NCBI GenBank assembly: GCA_958510875.1
Contig: OY294067.1
Coordinates: 255,131,736-255,195,735, forward strand
Origin: Endomychus coccineus
Taxonomy: Eukaryota; Arthropoda; Insecta; Coleoptera; Endomychidae
Direction of reading: 5' to 3'
DNA length: 64,000 nt
Part shown: positions 21,933 to 33,739 of the stretch, piece by piece
How positions within the stretch are numbered: the first letter of the stretch is position 1
Layout of the letters: the number at the start of each line of letters is the position of its first letter
Program-made: the position numbers and the translations under genes
The notes under the pieces: generated by a model
Databases searched by the model: none
Seen by the model: the letters and a program-made list of their open reading frames with translations, nothing else
What the model was told of the DNA's origin: nothing

Positions 21933-23192
21933 ACAGGCACATTCTTTCGAAACCGATAAGTAGATAGATATTTAAGGTAGAGGGCGCCGAAGCTACCAAA
22001 AATGTGTTCCCGCTATTATCTTCTTCTCTGTGGAAATATCTTTTCTGTATCAACGTTAATACGAATTTATAGTTTGTCAGTTATGGATTTCTAATTCTCT
22101 GAATTGGCAATGAAAATACGTTACTTGACATAAATCAATCACAAGATGCTCAAAGATCTAATGCAGTACTGTACCAGGGTGAGCTAATTTGGATGTTTGT
22201 ATGGGGCAACTCGGTGACTATAGGGGATACAAAAAATGGAAGTCAATGTCCTTTTTTTTTAGACAAATTCGCTGGCAGAAACAAAAATTTGCTGTCATCT
22301 TTTGTTTTCGAGTTATAAACAAATGTTCGGTTTTTTTCGACTTTTAGACACATTTGAATATCGTGGTTGTTTGTAAAATTAGCAGTACATAACTTGTATA
22401 TTCTCGATGCACTATTTTTTGTATAATCCATTGGCGTCGAGAAAATTTGAAAATAAAGGTTCAATTTCGAGTTATAGCCTAAAGCAGTATTTTTTCAAAT
22501 AGAAATCATAGTTGTTATGGTTTGATTAAGACGGATGTTTTTTCTCTTTCTAACTAGCTATGATATGTCGGGTCGCTTTTGAGTATTTGAAAGCGAAAAT
22601 AATATTTTGCTATATCACTTCTTGTTCCTATTTAATAATAAAACTGGAAAAGTGTTCAATTATAATTAATAAATAAATGAAAGAAATTATAAACATTTCA
22701 AAACATTAATAGTGAAAATAATATTTCACTATATTACTATGGGCAAATTTCAATATTTGTATAGGCTAACTCGGTAACTATGGGAGATGGAAGTCACATT
22801 CTCGTTTCTCTTTGTTTTAGATTTATTTAAATTCAACTATAGGAGATACAGAAAAATAGAAGTCACATTCTGCATCTCGTTTTTTGAGGAAAATTCACTG
22901 GTGGAAACAAAAATTTGCTATCGTCCTTTGTTTTCGAGTTATAAACAAGAGTTCGACTTTTAGACATACATGTCAATATCGTGGTTGTTTGTGAAGTTGT
23001 GAAAAATAAGTTTCACATTCTTGAGGCATAGTTCAGTGGCGTCGAGAAAATTTGATAGGAGGTGCAATTTCGAGTTGCGGCCTAAAGCTGTATTTTTTCA
23101 AATGGGAATCATAGTTGGCCATAATTTAGTTGAAACCAATTTTTCTTCTCTTTCTAACTATATATGTTAGAAACCTTTATTCAAAGTAATAA

Positions 23193-23935
23193 CAATTGTG
23201 ATATTATACCTGAAGTATATTTCAATCGCTATCCGGAAAGAAGACAACCTAATAAAGCTATTTTCAAGAGGTTGAAATAAAATCTTATTAATTGTGTATC
23301 CTTCAACAAACCAAGACTGAAAAATTACAACATTGAAAATGCTGAAGAAACTATTATATCTGTAATTGGAATGACGGTGGCAAATCCTTCAATTTCAAGT
23401 CGGCAGATTGAAGCTGAATCTGGAATTTCAAGACGTCGTTGAGTATTTTGAATCCATACAAATTCAAGCCTTATACAATAAGGAAACATCTACACCTGCA
23501 ACCAACACATTTCCAACGAAGATCAGAGTTTTGCATAAGGTATCGTCAAAAATGTCAATAAGATCCAATATTCTCTAAGAATATAGTTTGGACAGATGAA
23601 ACCTACATTAGCAGTGCTGGTATTTTCAAAATGCATAACGGGCACAATTGGTCTGATATGAAACAGGGATTTCAGGGAGGCTTTGGCTTTAGTGTTTGGT
23701 GTGCTCTACGGGGCAATCCGTGTTTCAACGTATCACATATATCAATGAATATTAATTTTCGAAATAGCTGGATGAGAAGTAATGGACCAATGACCACCTG
23801 AATTAACGCAACTGGATTTTGAGGCTACATTAAAGAAAAATTATACAAGAAAACCAGTAACGGCATAATTGAACTCAGACAAAATTTTATAGACTGTCTG
23901 AATTCCGTTTCAAATCTTCATGTTTATAATATAGT
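23193..23935 (+). pseudogene. Broken transposase of an insect Tc1/mariner-like family
   Basis: Frames in order show an N-terminal helix-turn-helix part (FNRYPERRQPNKAIFKRLK, stop, SFNKPRLKNYNIENAEETI, ANPSISSRQIEAESGISRRR). A DDE core follows (SRKNIVWTDE-like block near 23575-23600, then GFGFSVWCALRG), and a C-terminal piece (VTNLHVYN-like and VERV-like blocks near 23895-23950). There are many stops and a large deletion before the third catalytic residue. It is clearly non-functional. Transposases of this group cut and paste the element by its terminal repeats. Confidence 0.65.
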
Positions 23936-24234
23936 TGAGAGTGTTACGAAGAGGTATAATTTATGTATCGTACATAACGGACATCAGTTTGAACATTTAC
24001 TTTAATTTCAATTTCTATTTTGTAGTTGTAATGTGAATTTTATAAATATTAGGAAAACGCAAAAAGTAATATAGTAAAATATTATTTTCGCTTTTGAAGA
24101 CTTACACATCAGAAATGACCCGACATATGATGGAAAAAATCCGCTTAGCCATAACTAGAAATTGCAAATTTACTCTAGAAGGTAGAAGTTATTTTCTCAC
24201 AACTTAAAACAACCACGATATTCAGCAGCACACG

Positions 24235-26035
24235 TTAAGCTTGGGTGCGAAATTTGCATTGCCTGATAATAAAAAATTGCTTATCGACAATATAATTGCT
24301 TTTTAGAATGCTTTTTAGAGGAAGAAAATGAGATAAGAAATAAAATTTGTAACATCTTGACAAATAAAAGGAATAAACAGAAAGCAGATATAGGCATTGC
24401 AAAAATCATTGGATAAATGTAATTAAACCGTCATAATGCATAGAAATGACTACGAAAACAAAATAGAAAATCTTTTCAATGATGAAACAAGTTACAAAAA
24501 AATTAAAATCTGACCCTATATTATCAGTACAAAATGGCATGAATGAATTGATAAATAAACGATGCAAAAATAGGATAATCCCTATTGAGATGAAAAATAA
24601 ATTAATTTGCAATAACGGGCTTATATCTATGGGCTCTCAAAACTACATAAAAGTGATATACCTTTAAGACCCGTTGTAAGTAATATTGGAGCGCCTACCT
24701 ACAATTTCCAAATTATTTATCAAATTCTATGAACAATATAATTGGAAAAAAATTAATTTTATAAAAAACTTTTGGAATTTTAATGAATTTAAAAAAAATG
24801 AATCCATTCCCGTAGATCATCTATTAATTTCCGTGGACGTTGTTTCTTCATTCACAAATATAACAGTCGTTTTGGCATTGAGTAGCATCAAAAGAAGGTT
24901 GGGCATGGATTAGAAAACCACACACCTCTAGATCAATCTGAATTTATAAAAGCAATAAATTCGTGTTAAGAATTCACTTATTTTCAATACGGTGAGCAAT
25001 ATTTTGGGCAAATATTCGGTACAGCAATGGGATCTCTCATTTCAGCTACTATTGCTAACTTAGTTATGGAATGCTTAGAGGAATCTAATGAATTCATTAG
25101 ATTTTGAACTCGTATTCTCCAAACGGTATGTAGATGATTGCCTAATGTTTGTTCCCAATGATAAAATCCAATACGTGATTAATAAATTTGACATTTTCCA
25201 CTGTAAACTGCAATTTACTTGTGAAATAGAAGTGAAAAAAAACATAAATTTCCTAGATATGAACATTAAGCATGATGCAGATATAAAAATAAAAATTTCG
25301 TGGTTTCCTAAAGTTCCGTTGCACCAAGAAGTTATAAAACAGTGTTATAAATAGCCTTACAGATCGAGCGGTTAAATTGTCCCACCCAGAGGACCGTCCC
25401 AACAATTTTAAATTGTTCGTAATACACTGGGGATGAATGGCTACCCAAAAACATTTTTCAATTCCATTATTAAAGAAAGAATAAACAAAATCTATAATGG
25501 AACGTCATATATAAAAAACATAAACGGTAATACAGATATAATTTTATACCATTACCATACATTCCGGAGACCTCAGAGAAAATTAAGAAATGTTTGAGAA
25601 ATTGTGATATAAATGTTGCGCATAAGCCTACTAACTGTGTTGGGAAATATTTTTCAAATCTAAAACATTCAATACCTAAAGATAAACAAACCCACACAAT
25701 ATACAAATTAAATTGTTTGAATTGCGATCTGACTTATACAGAAATCTCTGAACAATATTTACACAAAAGGATGTATGGCCATAAGTATAGTAAAAGGAAC
25801 ATAAACATAGAAAATTCCCCCGCCTTTGCCAACCACTGCTTTAATTATAACCATCAATTCGAATACAGAAATGTTAATATTTTAACTGAGGAAACCAATT
25901 ATTATAAAAGATCTATTTTGGAGATGATTCACATAAAACATAAAACAAGATATTCAATCATTAAGTCAAATTTATACTAATTTAATTAATTAAATCCCTT
26001 GCAAATTCCTACATGCGTCTTCATGATGTTAAAAG
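24235..26035 (+). pseudogene. Penelope-like element, decayed copy of family 1
   Basis: Aligns along its length with the open copy at 47240-48990. It has the N-terminal part (24430-24660), palm block SVDVVSSFTNITV (24835), FGTAMGS (25015), motif C KRYVDDCLMFVP at 25120-25155, and FLDMNI (25250). The GIY-YIG end (KLNCLNCDLTYTEISEQYL, 25594-25980) has lost residues at the nuclease block. At least six frameshifts or stops interrupt it. It was inserted into the transposon at 22186-26172, so it is younger than that element. Confidence 0.85.
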
Positions 26036-26212
26036 TACATTTCAGGTGAAATGCTCATATAGCAATATCCTGTCTATTCCGTCAGAGAATTTGCCTCAAA
26101 AAAAGGAAATGTGTTTCCATTTTCTTGTATCTTCTATAGTTATCGAGTTATCCTATACAAACATCTTGTAAATACCTATTTTGATAACAAATATAAGAAT
26201 TGTATGTATTAG

Positions 26213-27787
26213 GTATTCTCCAGCCGATCCAAATCTCGGTCCTTATCTGGTTTATGGCGCTTGTGTTACGGAAGTAATCATAGATATTCTGACTGGGCAA
26301 CATCTTATATCAAGAGTGGATCTGATCGAGGATGTAGGAACTACCCTTAGCCCGAAAATAGATATTGGACAAATAGAAGGCGCTTTCATCATGGGCATTG
26401 GCTTTTTCACTACAGAGAAGATAGTATTCAATCAAAATGGAGAAATTATTACCAATAATACCTGGCACTACAAGCCCCCTGGCGCCAAAGATATACCAAT
26501 CGATTTCCGGGTCAAAATTCCAGGGAAAAACTTCAACCCTCCTGGAGTTCTACAGTCAAAAGGTGAGGTATGAATAATAGCTATAAAGAATATTATTGTT
26601 GAATTCGACGTTTACTTGATGTAGGAATCCGTAGAAATTTCTAATCATATCAAACGCAATAGGAATTCAATATCAAATGACCGATTTGATAATTCACAGA
26701 TTAAGTAATATAATGATAATTTTGTAAATAAAGCCTGCCTTCTCCAACCCATTGTCTTGCTCTCCCTCTTGCTGAACAAGGAAACTTGCTATAGCAAGTT
26801 GGTTGAGTCTTGTAATTAAAAGCATTTGAAATTTAAGTTTCCGATATGTTCTATGGAAACTTCCTGTAGAAAACTCTCTCTTTTGTATGTTTGCGGTATG
26901 TAACAAAATATTTTGCTCTAAATGATATACTACCATTTAGAGCAAAATCCTTTTGTTACTCGGTAACAATAGTTCGTCTGTTAAAAGATACTATATTATA
27001 GCTTGAATATTTGTGGTAGGTTTTTTCGAACTCTACAAGATATATATTCATATGCACTGACAATAGCGAAGAATTGTTCTTCAAGCGTAAACATACAGAA
27101 TGAAACCTTTCACAAGTACCTGTCTAGTTTTCAGTCTATATAATGGCCGTTATAGGTATAGGTACCTCAAATTCGCTGAAAATTTGTTTGCGAAATAATT
27201 TCCAAACTTGCAACTGCAAATGTATTGATGAAAATGTTCGGCATTCGACCTTGTTCAGGCTTTATACTAATTATTGTAGGATTGTTGTATTGAGGGATGA
27301 CATTCATATTTGAAATTTAGTTGATAACGCTTTGAAAATGTCACTGCGTTACGAAACAATGATTGTAAGCAATTAAACTTTGCAAATTTATGTTTCATTC
27401 TACTGTTTTACATAAATTATCTAGTATGTTAGCTTAAAGAAAATAATTGGTCTTGATCCTTGGAAATTGCATTCTTAATTTTCGGTTATTCGGGAAAGGT
27501 CGATTGAAAGACGGTAGATAATCATTAACCTCTTTTGTTTTTTCAGCTGTTGGCGAGCCTCCGTTGTGCTTATCAGTTATCCATACCTCTAGCAATCAGA
27601 AATTCTGTTGCATCAGCAAGAAAAGATTCTGATCCGAAAATGCCTCAATGGTACCGATTTGGTAATATTCTGATGTGTTTCTAATGATGTTACATTCAAG
27701 CTAATTATTTCCATTACAGATGGACCATCTTCAGTAGAGAATACATTCATGAAGAGTTTGAACAATATTAAGTCGTATATTTTATGA
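26213..27787 (+). pseudogene. Aldehyde oxidase copy B, last three exons (frameshifted)
   Basis: Exon 26213-26562 is fully open: MYSPADPNLGPYLVYGACV, then LSPKIDIGQIEGAFIMG and PPGAKDIPIDFRVKIP. Exon 27547-27661 begins VGEPPLCLS but carries one extra T near 27576 relative to copy A, which shifts the frame so that the conserved PLAIRNAVASAR is lost. Exon 27720-27787 (DGPSSVENTFMKSLN, stop TGA) is in the expected frame. These exons follow directly, by phase and protein order, the exon at 20710-20834, which has its own stop. The domain carries the active site of the molybdenum enzyme; this copy cannot encode it whole. Confidence 0.85.
26900..26959. repeat. Perfect-type hairpin in AOX copy B intron
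   Basis: Arms 26900-26924 and 26934-26959 are complementary (gtaacaaaa...ttttgctctaaatg) around the loop atatactac, with one short mismatch. No function is known; it could be the tip of a small inverted-repeat element. Confidence 0.55.
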
Positions 27788-28112
27788 AAGCTTTTTTTAA
27801 GATATATGCTGAATAACTAGCAAATGGTAACAGAAAGTGCTAGTCCTAGGGATCCAGTTTGGCTTCAGAAATTATTAGAGGCCACTTTGTTCTTTAATGC
27901 TTCAGGTCGTCAATAAAGCTATTGGATATTCTCGTGCTCTAAAGTGAACATTAACCTACATTTTTAGCTTAGAGGACTTTGATAATATTATTATAGTTAG
28001 GAAAATAATAAAGTTTTACGTTATTGTCTTTTAGTATTATTTTTTATGAAATTTATCAAATCAATCAAACCTTAAAAGACTTGAGGCTAGAATTTTATGG
28101 TCAACGAGTCAA

Positions 28113-28450
28113 AACTTAAAGTGAATATTGAAGACCGCGACATAGATTACGCCTACCGTATAGGCAAACTTGCATCTAAAGAAAGACCAATATTGGTTAA
28201 ATTCATCAGTACTCATCTAAAGCAAACTATATACAAACAGAAAACGCAACTAAAAGGTTCCAGAATAATCATTAAGGAAGATCTCACTCCCCAACGGCTT
28301 ACTCTCTTCAAGGATGCAGTGAGCAAATTAGGAATGAAGTCAGTTTGGACTTCTAGTGGTGTTGTTATAGTCAAATACAAGGATCGTATCCATAAAATAT
28401 TTACCGCAGATGATATCAATAATGTGAATATCGAACAATTAAAATCATGA
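28113..28450 (+). pseudogene. ORF1 C-terminal part of the non-LTR element
   Basis: About 110 codons after the insertion junction: DIDYAYRIGKLASKERPILV, LKQTIYKQKTQLKGSRIII, KEDLTPQRLTLFKDAVSKLG. This resembles the C-terminal domain of LINE ORF1 nucleic-acid chaperones. The upstream Met and first residues come from host flank (gtcaacgag), so the real N-terminus is lost. Confidence 0.65.
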
Positions 28451-28789
28451 ACACACCTTAGTATCTCTTCCCTGCCAAATACACGCAAGCAAACGAGCAT
28501 AACATTAATTCATATTATACTTAATTTAGCCACATGTGAATTTTCTTTTTTTTCCTTTTTTTTTTGTTGTTGAACTCAATTCATTCATATTTTTTTCATA
28601 TTTTTCTTTTCTTTCAAATTATAAGAAATAAAAATAAGAAGTATCTTGTATACTGCTATTTAATTTGATTTAAAAAAAAAAGTTTTCTGTTCTTCGCCTG
28701 TAACATTTCTTAGCATTAGTTATAAATAGCTTCAATAAAAATTCTTATTCGAGTCTAGTACTTTACAATAATTAAAAGTAACCATTTCA

Positions 28790-31579
28790 TTGCACAAAGG
28801 TTTAAAAATAGCACATTTGAATGTACGTTCTCTCATTCCAAAATTACACTTGATAAAATCATTATTAATTAACGAAAATATAGATGTACTTGGCATTACG
28901 GAAACTTGGCTCTTGCCGGAAATCTCATCTTCAGTAGTGCATATTGAAGGTTATAATTTTGTGAGACGGGATGGTTATAAGGGTTCTGGTGTGGGTTTGT
29001 ATGTAAAAAAAAATTTAAAGTATAATACTGTAACTACATCTGAAAACATAGAACAATTATGTATATTCCTAAATATCAATAGTATCAAATTCTTCTTATG
29101 TTTTATTTATAAAAATCACAGCTTACAATATACGACTTTTATAAATGAAATTGAGAATACTTTGGGTAATTGTTTTCTAGAGAGCGAAAACATCATTATG
29201 CTAGGTGATTTTAATATCAATCTTTTTGATGATAACCCAACTACTAAAATCTTTACAAAGGACATGAACGAACTTGGTTTAGAGCAATTAATCACTGGCC
29301 CAACTAGAATAACTGGGCATACAAAAACTTTAATCGATCATATATACATTACAAATAAGGCTATTGTATCAAGCTCTGGAATAAGTAGTCCTCACATAGC
29401 CGACCATGAAATGATTTATTGCATATTAAATATTAAGAAGCCTAAAACAATTCCTATATATCGCAGAAGTAGATGTTTTAGCAATTTTGACGACAAAAAT
29501 TTTCAACAAGACCTTGAATCAGCCGGCTTAGAAAATATATACTACACAAATGATATTGATGCTAAAATTCAAATGTTTAATAATACCCTAATCAACCTAT
29601 TTGACAAACATGCACCATATAGAATAGTTAAGATAACGAAAGCATATTGCCCATGGTTAACGGATAACATAAAGCTCATGATGTCTTTGAGAGATAAAGC
29701 TAATATTAAGTATCGAAAAACTAGACTTAAGTCTGATTGGGATGATTATAAAACAATCCGAAATCTGGTTACTATCAGTATTCGCAATGAAAAAAAAGCA
29801 TATCCGCAGCATAAATTACATTCACTCACCAATAACACAGCTAATCTATATAAGGAATTACATAAGCTTAGTATTCACAACAAGAAAAAAAGAACTGAAA
29901 TTCCGGACTCATTTAATGATGCAAATGAAATAAATAACTTTTTTCTAAATAAAATACCTCAAGGTAATGTAACTAATACTACTTAAAATTATTACAATGA
30001 AAATAGAACGAATGGCAAGTCACAATTTAACTTCACTACAATAAACAATCAGCATATTATACGAATTCTTAATGACATCAAAACCGATGCTTCAGGAACT
30101 GATAATATTAATATAAACATGATTAGAACTTGTGGAACATATATTGTCCCATTTATAACAAACATAATCAACTCCTGTATTCTAGGAAATTATTTTCCCA
30201 AGTCATTTAAAGAAGCCATAGTAATTCCTGTAGCTAAAGTTGATAATCCATCTGACTACTCTCAACTGCGTTCAATCAGCATTTTGCCTGTGCTGTCGAA
30301 AGTCTTAGAGAAGGTTATGCATCAACAATTATCAACTCTTGATATTCTACCAGACTGCCAATCAGGGTTTCGCTCCGGGTATAGCTGTACTACAGCTTTA
30401 CTCAATGTCAATGATGACATACTAAAGGCAAGTGATGATGGATTAGTTGCTATATTGATTCTACTTGATTTCTCTAAAGCATTTGATACCATATCTCATA
30501 AGTTGTTACTGACAATTATGAAATTTGCTGGTCTCAAAGAAGATGCATGTTCTCTAGTGGCATCATATTTAACAGATAGAGTACAACAGGTCAAACTGAA
30601 TAGAAACTTATCCGATTTTGCTAAGATCACATGTGGAGTACCTCAAGGGTCCATACTAGGTCCTCTGTTATTTACATTATATACCCATAACTTTCCAAAA
30701 TTTTTAAAATATTGCATTATCCATATGTATGCTGATGATACGCAGCTATATTATATCTTTAAACCCACTGAACTTAATGATGCACTCCGTAGAGTAAATG
30801 CAGATCTGGATGCTATATTCAACATGTCTGAGAGTCATTCTCTGTTTCTTAATCCAACGAAATCTGTAGCTATATTATTGGGCAATAAAAATGTGTGTGC
30901 ACAATTAAAGGATCAGGTACTAATAACAATAAACTCTGAGCCAATTCCTTTAGTTGATGTAGTAAAGAATCTTGGCTTATATATGGAGAATGGTTTCAGA
31001 TATAAAACACATGTTTCTAAATGTATACAAAAAGGTTATGCAAATTTAAAGTTGCTATATCCACACAGAACTAATCTACCTACAAAAACTAAATTATTAC
31101 TCTGTGATTCTTTAGTATTATCTCATCTGAACTATTGCTCACAGGTGTTTTCAGCTTGCATAGACTCCATTCACTAATATAAAATACAAAAATTGCAAAA
31201 TTCGTGTTTAAGGTTTGGCTATGGGATCCGTAAATATCAACATATATCTCACAGGCTGAAAGATGCTAAATGGTTGAACATGAATAATAGGTTCAAACTA
31301 CAGGCAGCTACGTTATATTACAAAATTTTGCATGATAAATCACCACCTTATCTTTACAAAAAAATAAGATTTAGAACAGATCTTTATAACTTGAACGTTC
31401 GTAAACGAGATATGCTGGTTATACCAAGACACAGGCTTAAATTGTATGAAAGATCTTTCTCATATCAAGTTGTACACATCTATAATAGCATTCCGTCAAA
31501 AATAAAGGCTAAAACAAAAAAAACATTCAAATGTGCTATGATTCGTTTCTTAAGAAATTTACAGGAAAATAACATTTAA
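28790..31579 (+). pseudogene. ORF2 of the non-LTR element: APE endonuclease and reverse transcriptase
   Basis: One frame of about 930 codons with two in-frame TAA stops (29984-29986 and 31175-31177) and no frameshift. The N-terminal AP-type endonuclease has IAHLNVRSLIPKL, LGITETWL, RRDGYKGSGVGLYV, MLGDFNINL and SPHIADHEMI. The RT has NPSDYSQLRSISILPVLSKV, QSGFRSGYSCTTAL, LLDFSKAFDTISHK, GVPQGSILGPLLF and the active site MYADDTQLYY near 30724-30753. The post-RT region follows (YCSQVF, LKDAKWLNM). There is no RNase H. The first ATG is unclear; the frame opens before 28790. The protein would nick DNA and prime reverse transcription at the site. Confidence 0.9.
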
Positions 31580-31674
31580 TATACTTTATCTTTTCTAAAA
31601 ATTCTTATTTTTATATCTAATTTAATTCTCAACAATTAAAATTTAATTGAGACAAAATTATTCGGAAAGAATAA

Positions 31675-31966
31675 ATATATTATTATTATTATTATTATTA
31701 TTGTTATTATTATTATTATTGTTATTATTATTATTATTATTATTTTTATTATTTTGTTTAATTACTTGTAGTGTATTATAATAGTCTCAGTATATTGTGC
31801 AGGGTTAAGTGGAAGAACAGTAAATGGCTTGCCATTTAACTGAACTTCGCCCTGAGATTCAGTATATAGCTGTTCACATGAAATTGAATTTATTTTTTTT
31901 TTACTTTATTTATAATGTAACTAAATACTGAATAAAGACCATTATTATTATTATTATTATTATTAT
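31675..31966. repeat. TTA/ATT microsatellite tails of the LINE
   Basis: Imperfect (TTA)n/(TTG)n tracts at 31675-31755 and a pure ATT tract at 31939-31966 flank a short 3' untranslated part. Microsatellite tails in place of poly-A are usual for CR1-like LINEs. Confidence 0.8.
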
Positions 31967-32269
31967 CAATTGAGTTATTGAAAATGTGTAGCACCAGTTA
32001 ACAGATTTCCAATTGATTGATGAAATTATCAGAAAATTTGGATTTACAGAACATAGTACAGTTTGGACATGGAATGCCAGACCAAAAAATAATATCGTAT
32101 GAAAAGAAGGAAAAGATGCTTTACTAGAAAACGCGAGCAATCTTGGTATAATAAAACAATAATTCTATGGTTTCACCCTTTACTATATGATATGAAATGT
32201 TATCCGTATTCTAAAATTAAATACTACTATGTTGACAGTAGTATTTTCATAGCTCACATAGATATTTTT

Positions 32270-32470
32270 CATCAGGGACGGAATTATATCAGCGAAATGC
32301 TATACAATGAATCCAGATTTATTTCGAACTGAGGGTAATTTTTTATAAATTAATTTCAAATAGTATTTAAAAAGGCACATTTTGATTTCTGATTTAGCTT
32401 ACTCTGATGATTGCTATTTGGCAGCTGAAAAGTCCTCAGTACTTCAACAGAATTCTTAGTGAATAAGGGT
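32270..32470 (+). repeat. Penelope-like 3' tail (family 3), unit 2 copy
   Basis: The paralogue of 2160-2340: atagtatttaaaaaggcaca is followed by the hammerhead-like core at 32400-32441. No coding frame remains. Confidence 0.55.
32400..32441 (+). ncRNA. Hammerhead-like motif, Penelope-like family 3
   Basis: TACT, CTGATGA (32404-32410), a hairpin region with GCT pairing AGC, GAAA (32427-32430), then CTC and AGTA. TACT pairs perfectly with AGTA as stem I. Stem III is weak because of an extra A at 32431. Probably a decayed ribozyme. Confidence 0.4.
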
Positions 32471-32715
32471 TGTCGTTATAGACTACTATTCTGATACTAT
32501 TCACCCTGCTTCGTCTCGGACCTTATTTATTACTTCATTGAAGCTACCCTGTGGACAAGGCTTTGTATAAGAAAGCACAGTGACATGCATTGTGGCGAGG
32601 ATCCTAGCAGAATTCTCAATTATGAGTGAACCTTGAAAAAACCTTCCCCCCAAAAAAATTCGGGTGGATTCAGATCTGATGGCCCTGTAGGATCATCAAA
32701 TGCGCAGTGATTATT

Positions 32716-32968
32716 AAACGTCAACGTGCCAAAGCACGTCACAAAATGGCGCTCGAGCAGGCAGATGAACCCTGGACTCTTGGATTAACAGTCCAATGCT
32801 CTACAATCTGGGCAGCAGCAAGCAGGCTCTGAAAGTGAGTAATGAACGTCAACGTACCAAAGCACGTCACAAAATGACGCTCGAGCAGGGACATGAACCT
32901 TGGACCCTTGGATTAAAAGTCCAATGCTCTACAATCTAAGCAGCAGTAAGCAGGCCCTGAAAGTGAAT
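32716..32968 (-). repeat. Two tandem tRNA-Lys-like repeats
   Basis: A unit of 128 bases is repeated twice (starts 32718 and 32846), while unit 1 has a single copy at 2609-2730. On the minus strand both have tRNA D, anticodon and T arm segments. The right copy reads gacttttaatcc (anticodon TTT); the left reads gactgttaatcc (GTT). The acceptor stems do not close well, so these are relics or SINE heads and not working tRNA genes. Confidence 0.6.
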
Positions 32969-33739
32969 TCGCAGAATTGACTGAGAACAACAAACAAATA
33001 ATATTATAAGTGCATCCCTTAAATTTAAATTTTAACATCAAAATTTGAAGAAGTTAAGTTGAACGACTGCAAATCATGCATAACTAAGACTAATGGGATT
33101 ACATTAGAAAACATTATTTCAGCTACTGCCTGGAATATGGTTTGGTCTAATGAAGTTTAATTGCAATAACTGTATTGGCGCAATAATCTTATTTAACCAT
33201 GTGGTGTATTTTGTGCATAAAATGGAATGATTGTTGGTTGTCAATAGCATGGATTCCCAATGGGCTGGGCATTATTATTGAGTTATTGGTAGCAGGAGTA
33301 GTTTGTGGATTATTATATATTTTCTTCAGGAAGGGAATTGATTGCATGTACTACTATCTAATAGCTTTATTGTTTATCGATTGATATGATGAAATCTCCA
33401 AATATTCAAAGAATAATAACAGAATTGGTAATACTAATACAGATAATAAGTTTAAGAATGTTAAACACAATATCAACAAGAAGAATAAGACCAAGATAAT
33501 TTCAAATAGAGAAAAAATGATCAACAAGAGGAGAGAAAGAAATATGTATGTGACTGAACGAAGTGGATTGTTTCTTATTTATAGTGTTATACTGTATCCA
33601 CAGCATGAACTCTTCTATAGTTCCAGCAATCACCTCTTTAATAAATTCATGGTGGGAATAAGTGCAATGTTCAATTGGTCTTATATTTGTTTAATACATT
33701 TCATCTTTTACATTGTATAGCCATAATGGAAGCAGCCTT

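Larger units (their letters stand above)
20835..22185. other. Intron of AOX copy B, filled with Penelope-like fragments
   Basis: Large intron segment. 20835-21095 shows no feature. 21100-21955 is a head-to-head pair of Penelope-like 3' ends, listed separately. 21960-22185 has no recognised content. Confidence 0.5.
22186..26172 (+). mobile_element. Decayed Tc1/mariner-like transposon with long terminal repeats, split by a Penelope-like insertion
   Basis: The left end starts gatgtttgtatggggcaact near 22194, with a second partial copy of that end at 22735-23160. The right end, inverted, is at 26038-26170 (agttatcgagttatcctatacaaac). Inner parts of the repeats also match inverted: the stretch with tatgatatgtcgggtcgct (22560) versus atgacccgacatatgatgg (24115). 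A broken transposase lies between (23193-23930). A Penelope-like element occupies about 24235-26035. The whole composite sits in the intron of AOX copy B between 20834 and 26213. Confidence 0.7.
28113..31967 (+). mobile_element. Non-LTR retrotransposon (CR1/Jockey-type, APE endonuclease) private to unit 2
   Basis: Compared with 1855-1900 of unit 1, the duplicated sequence is interrupted right after gtcaacgag and resumes after a (TTA)n tail with tcaattgag, so the insertion is bounded by an approximate target duplication. Inside are the end of ORF1, a full ORF2 with endonuclease and RT, a 3' untranslated region with an AATAAAG signal, and two TTA/ATT microsatellite tails (31675-31755, 31939-31966). 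The element is 5' truncated within ORF1. Only two stops disable ORF2, so it is fairly young. Confidence 0.88.

Noticed and set aside
31675..31966. TTA repeats as a CRISPR-like or other array
   Set aside because: Simple microsatellite tails of a LINE, with no spacers.
33199..33384. Short frame with hydrophobic residues in unit 2
   Set aside because: The paralogous stretch of unit 1 near 3.0-3.1 kb does not keep the frame, so it is not coding.
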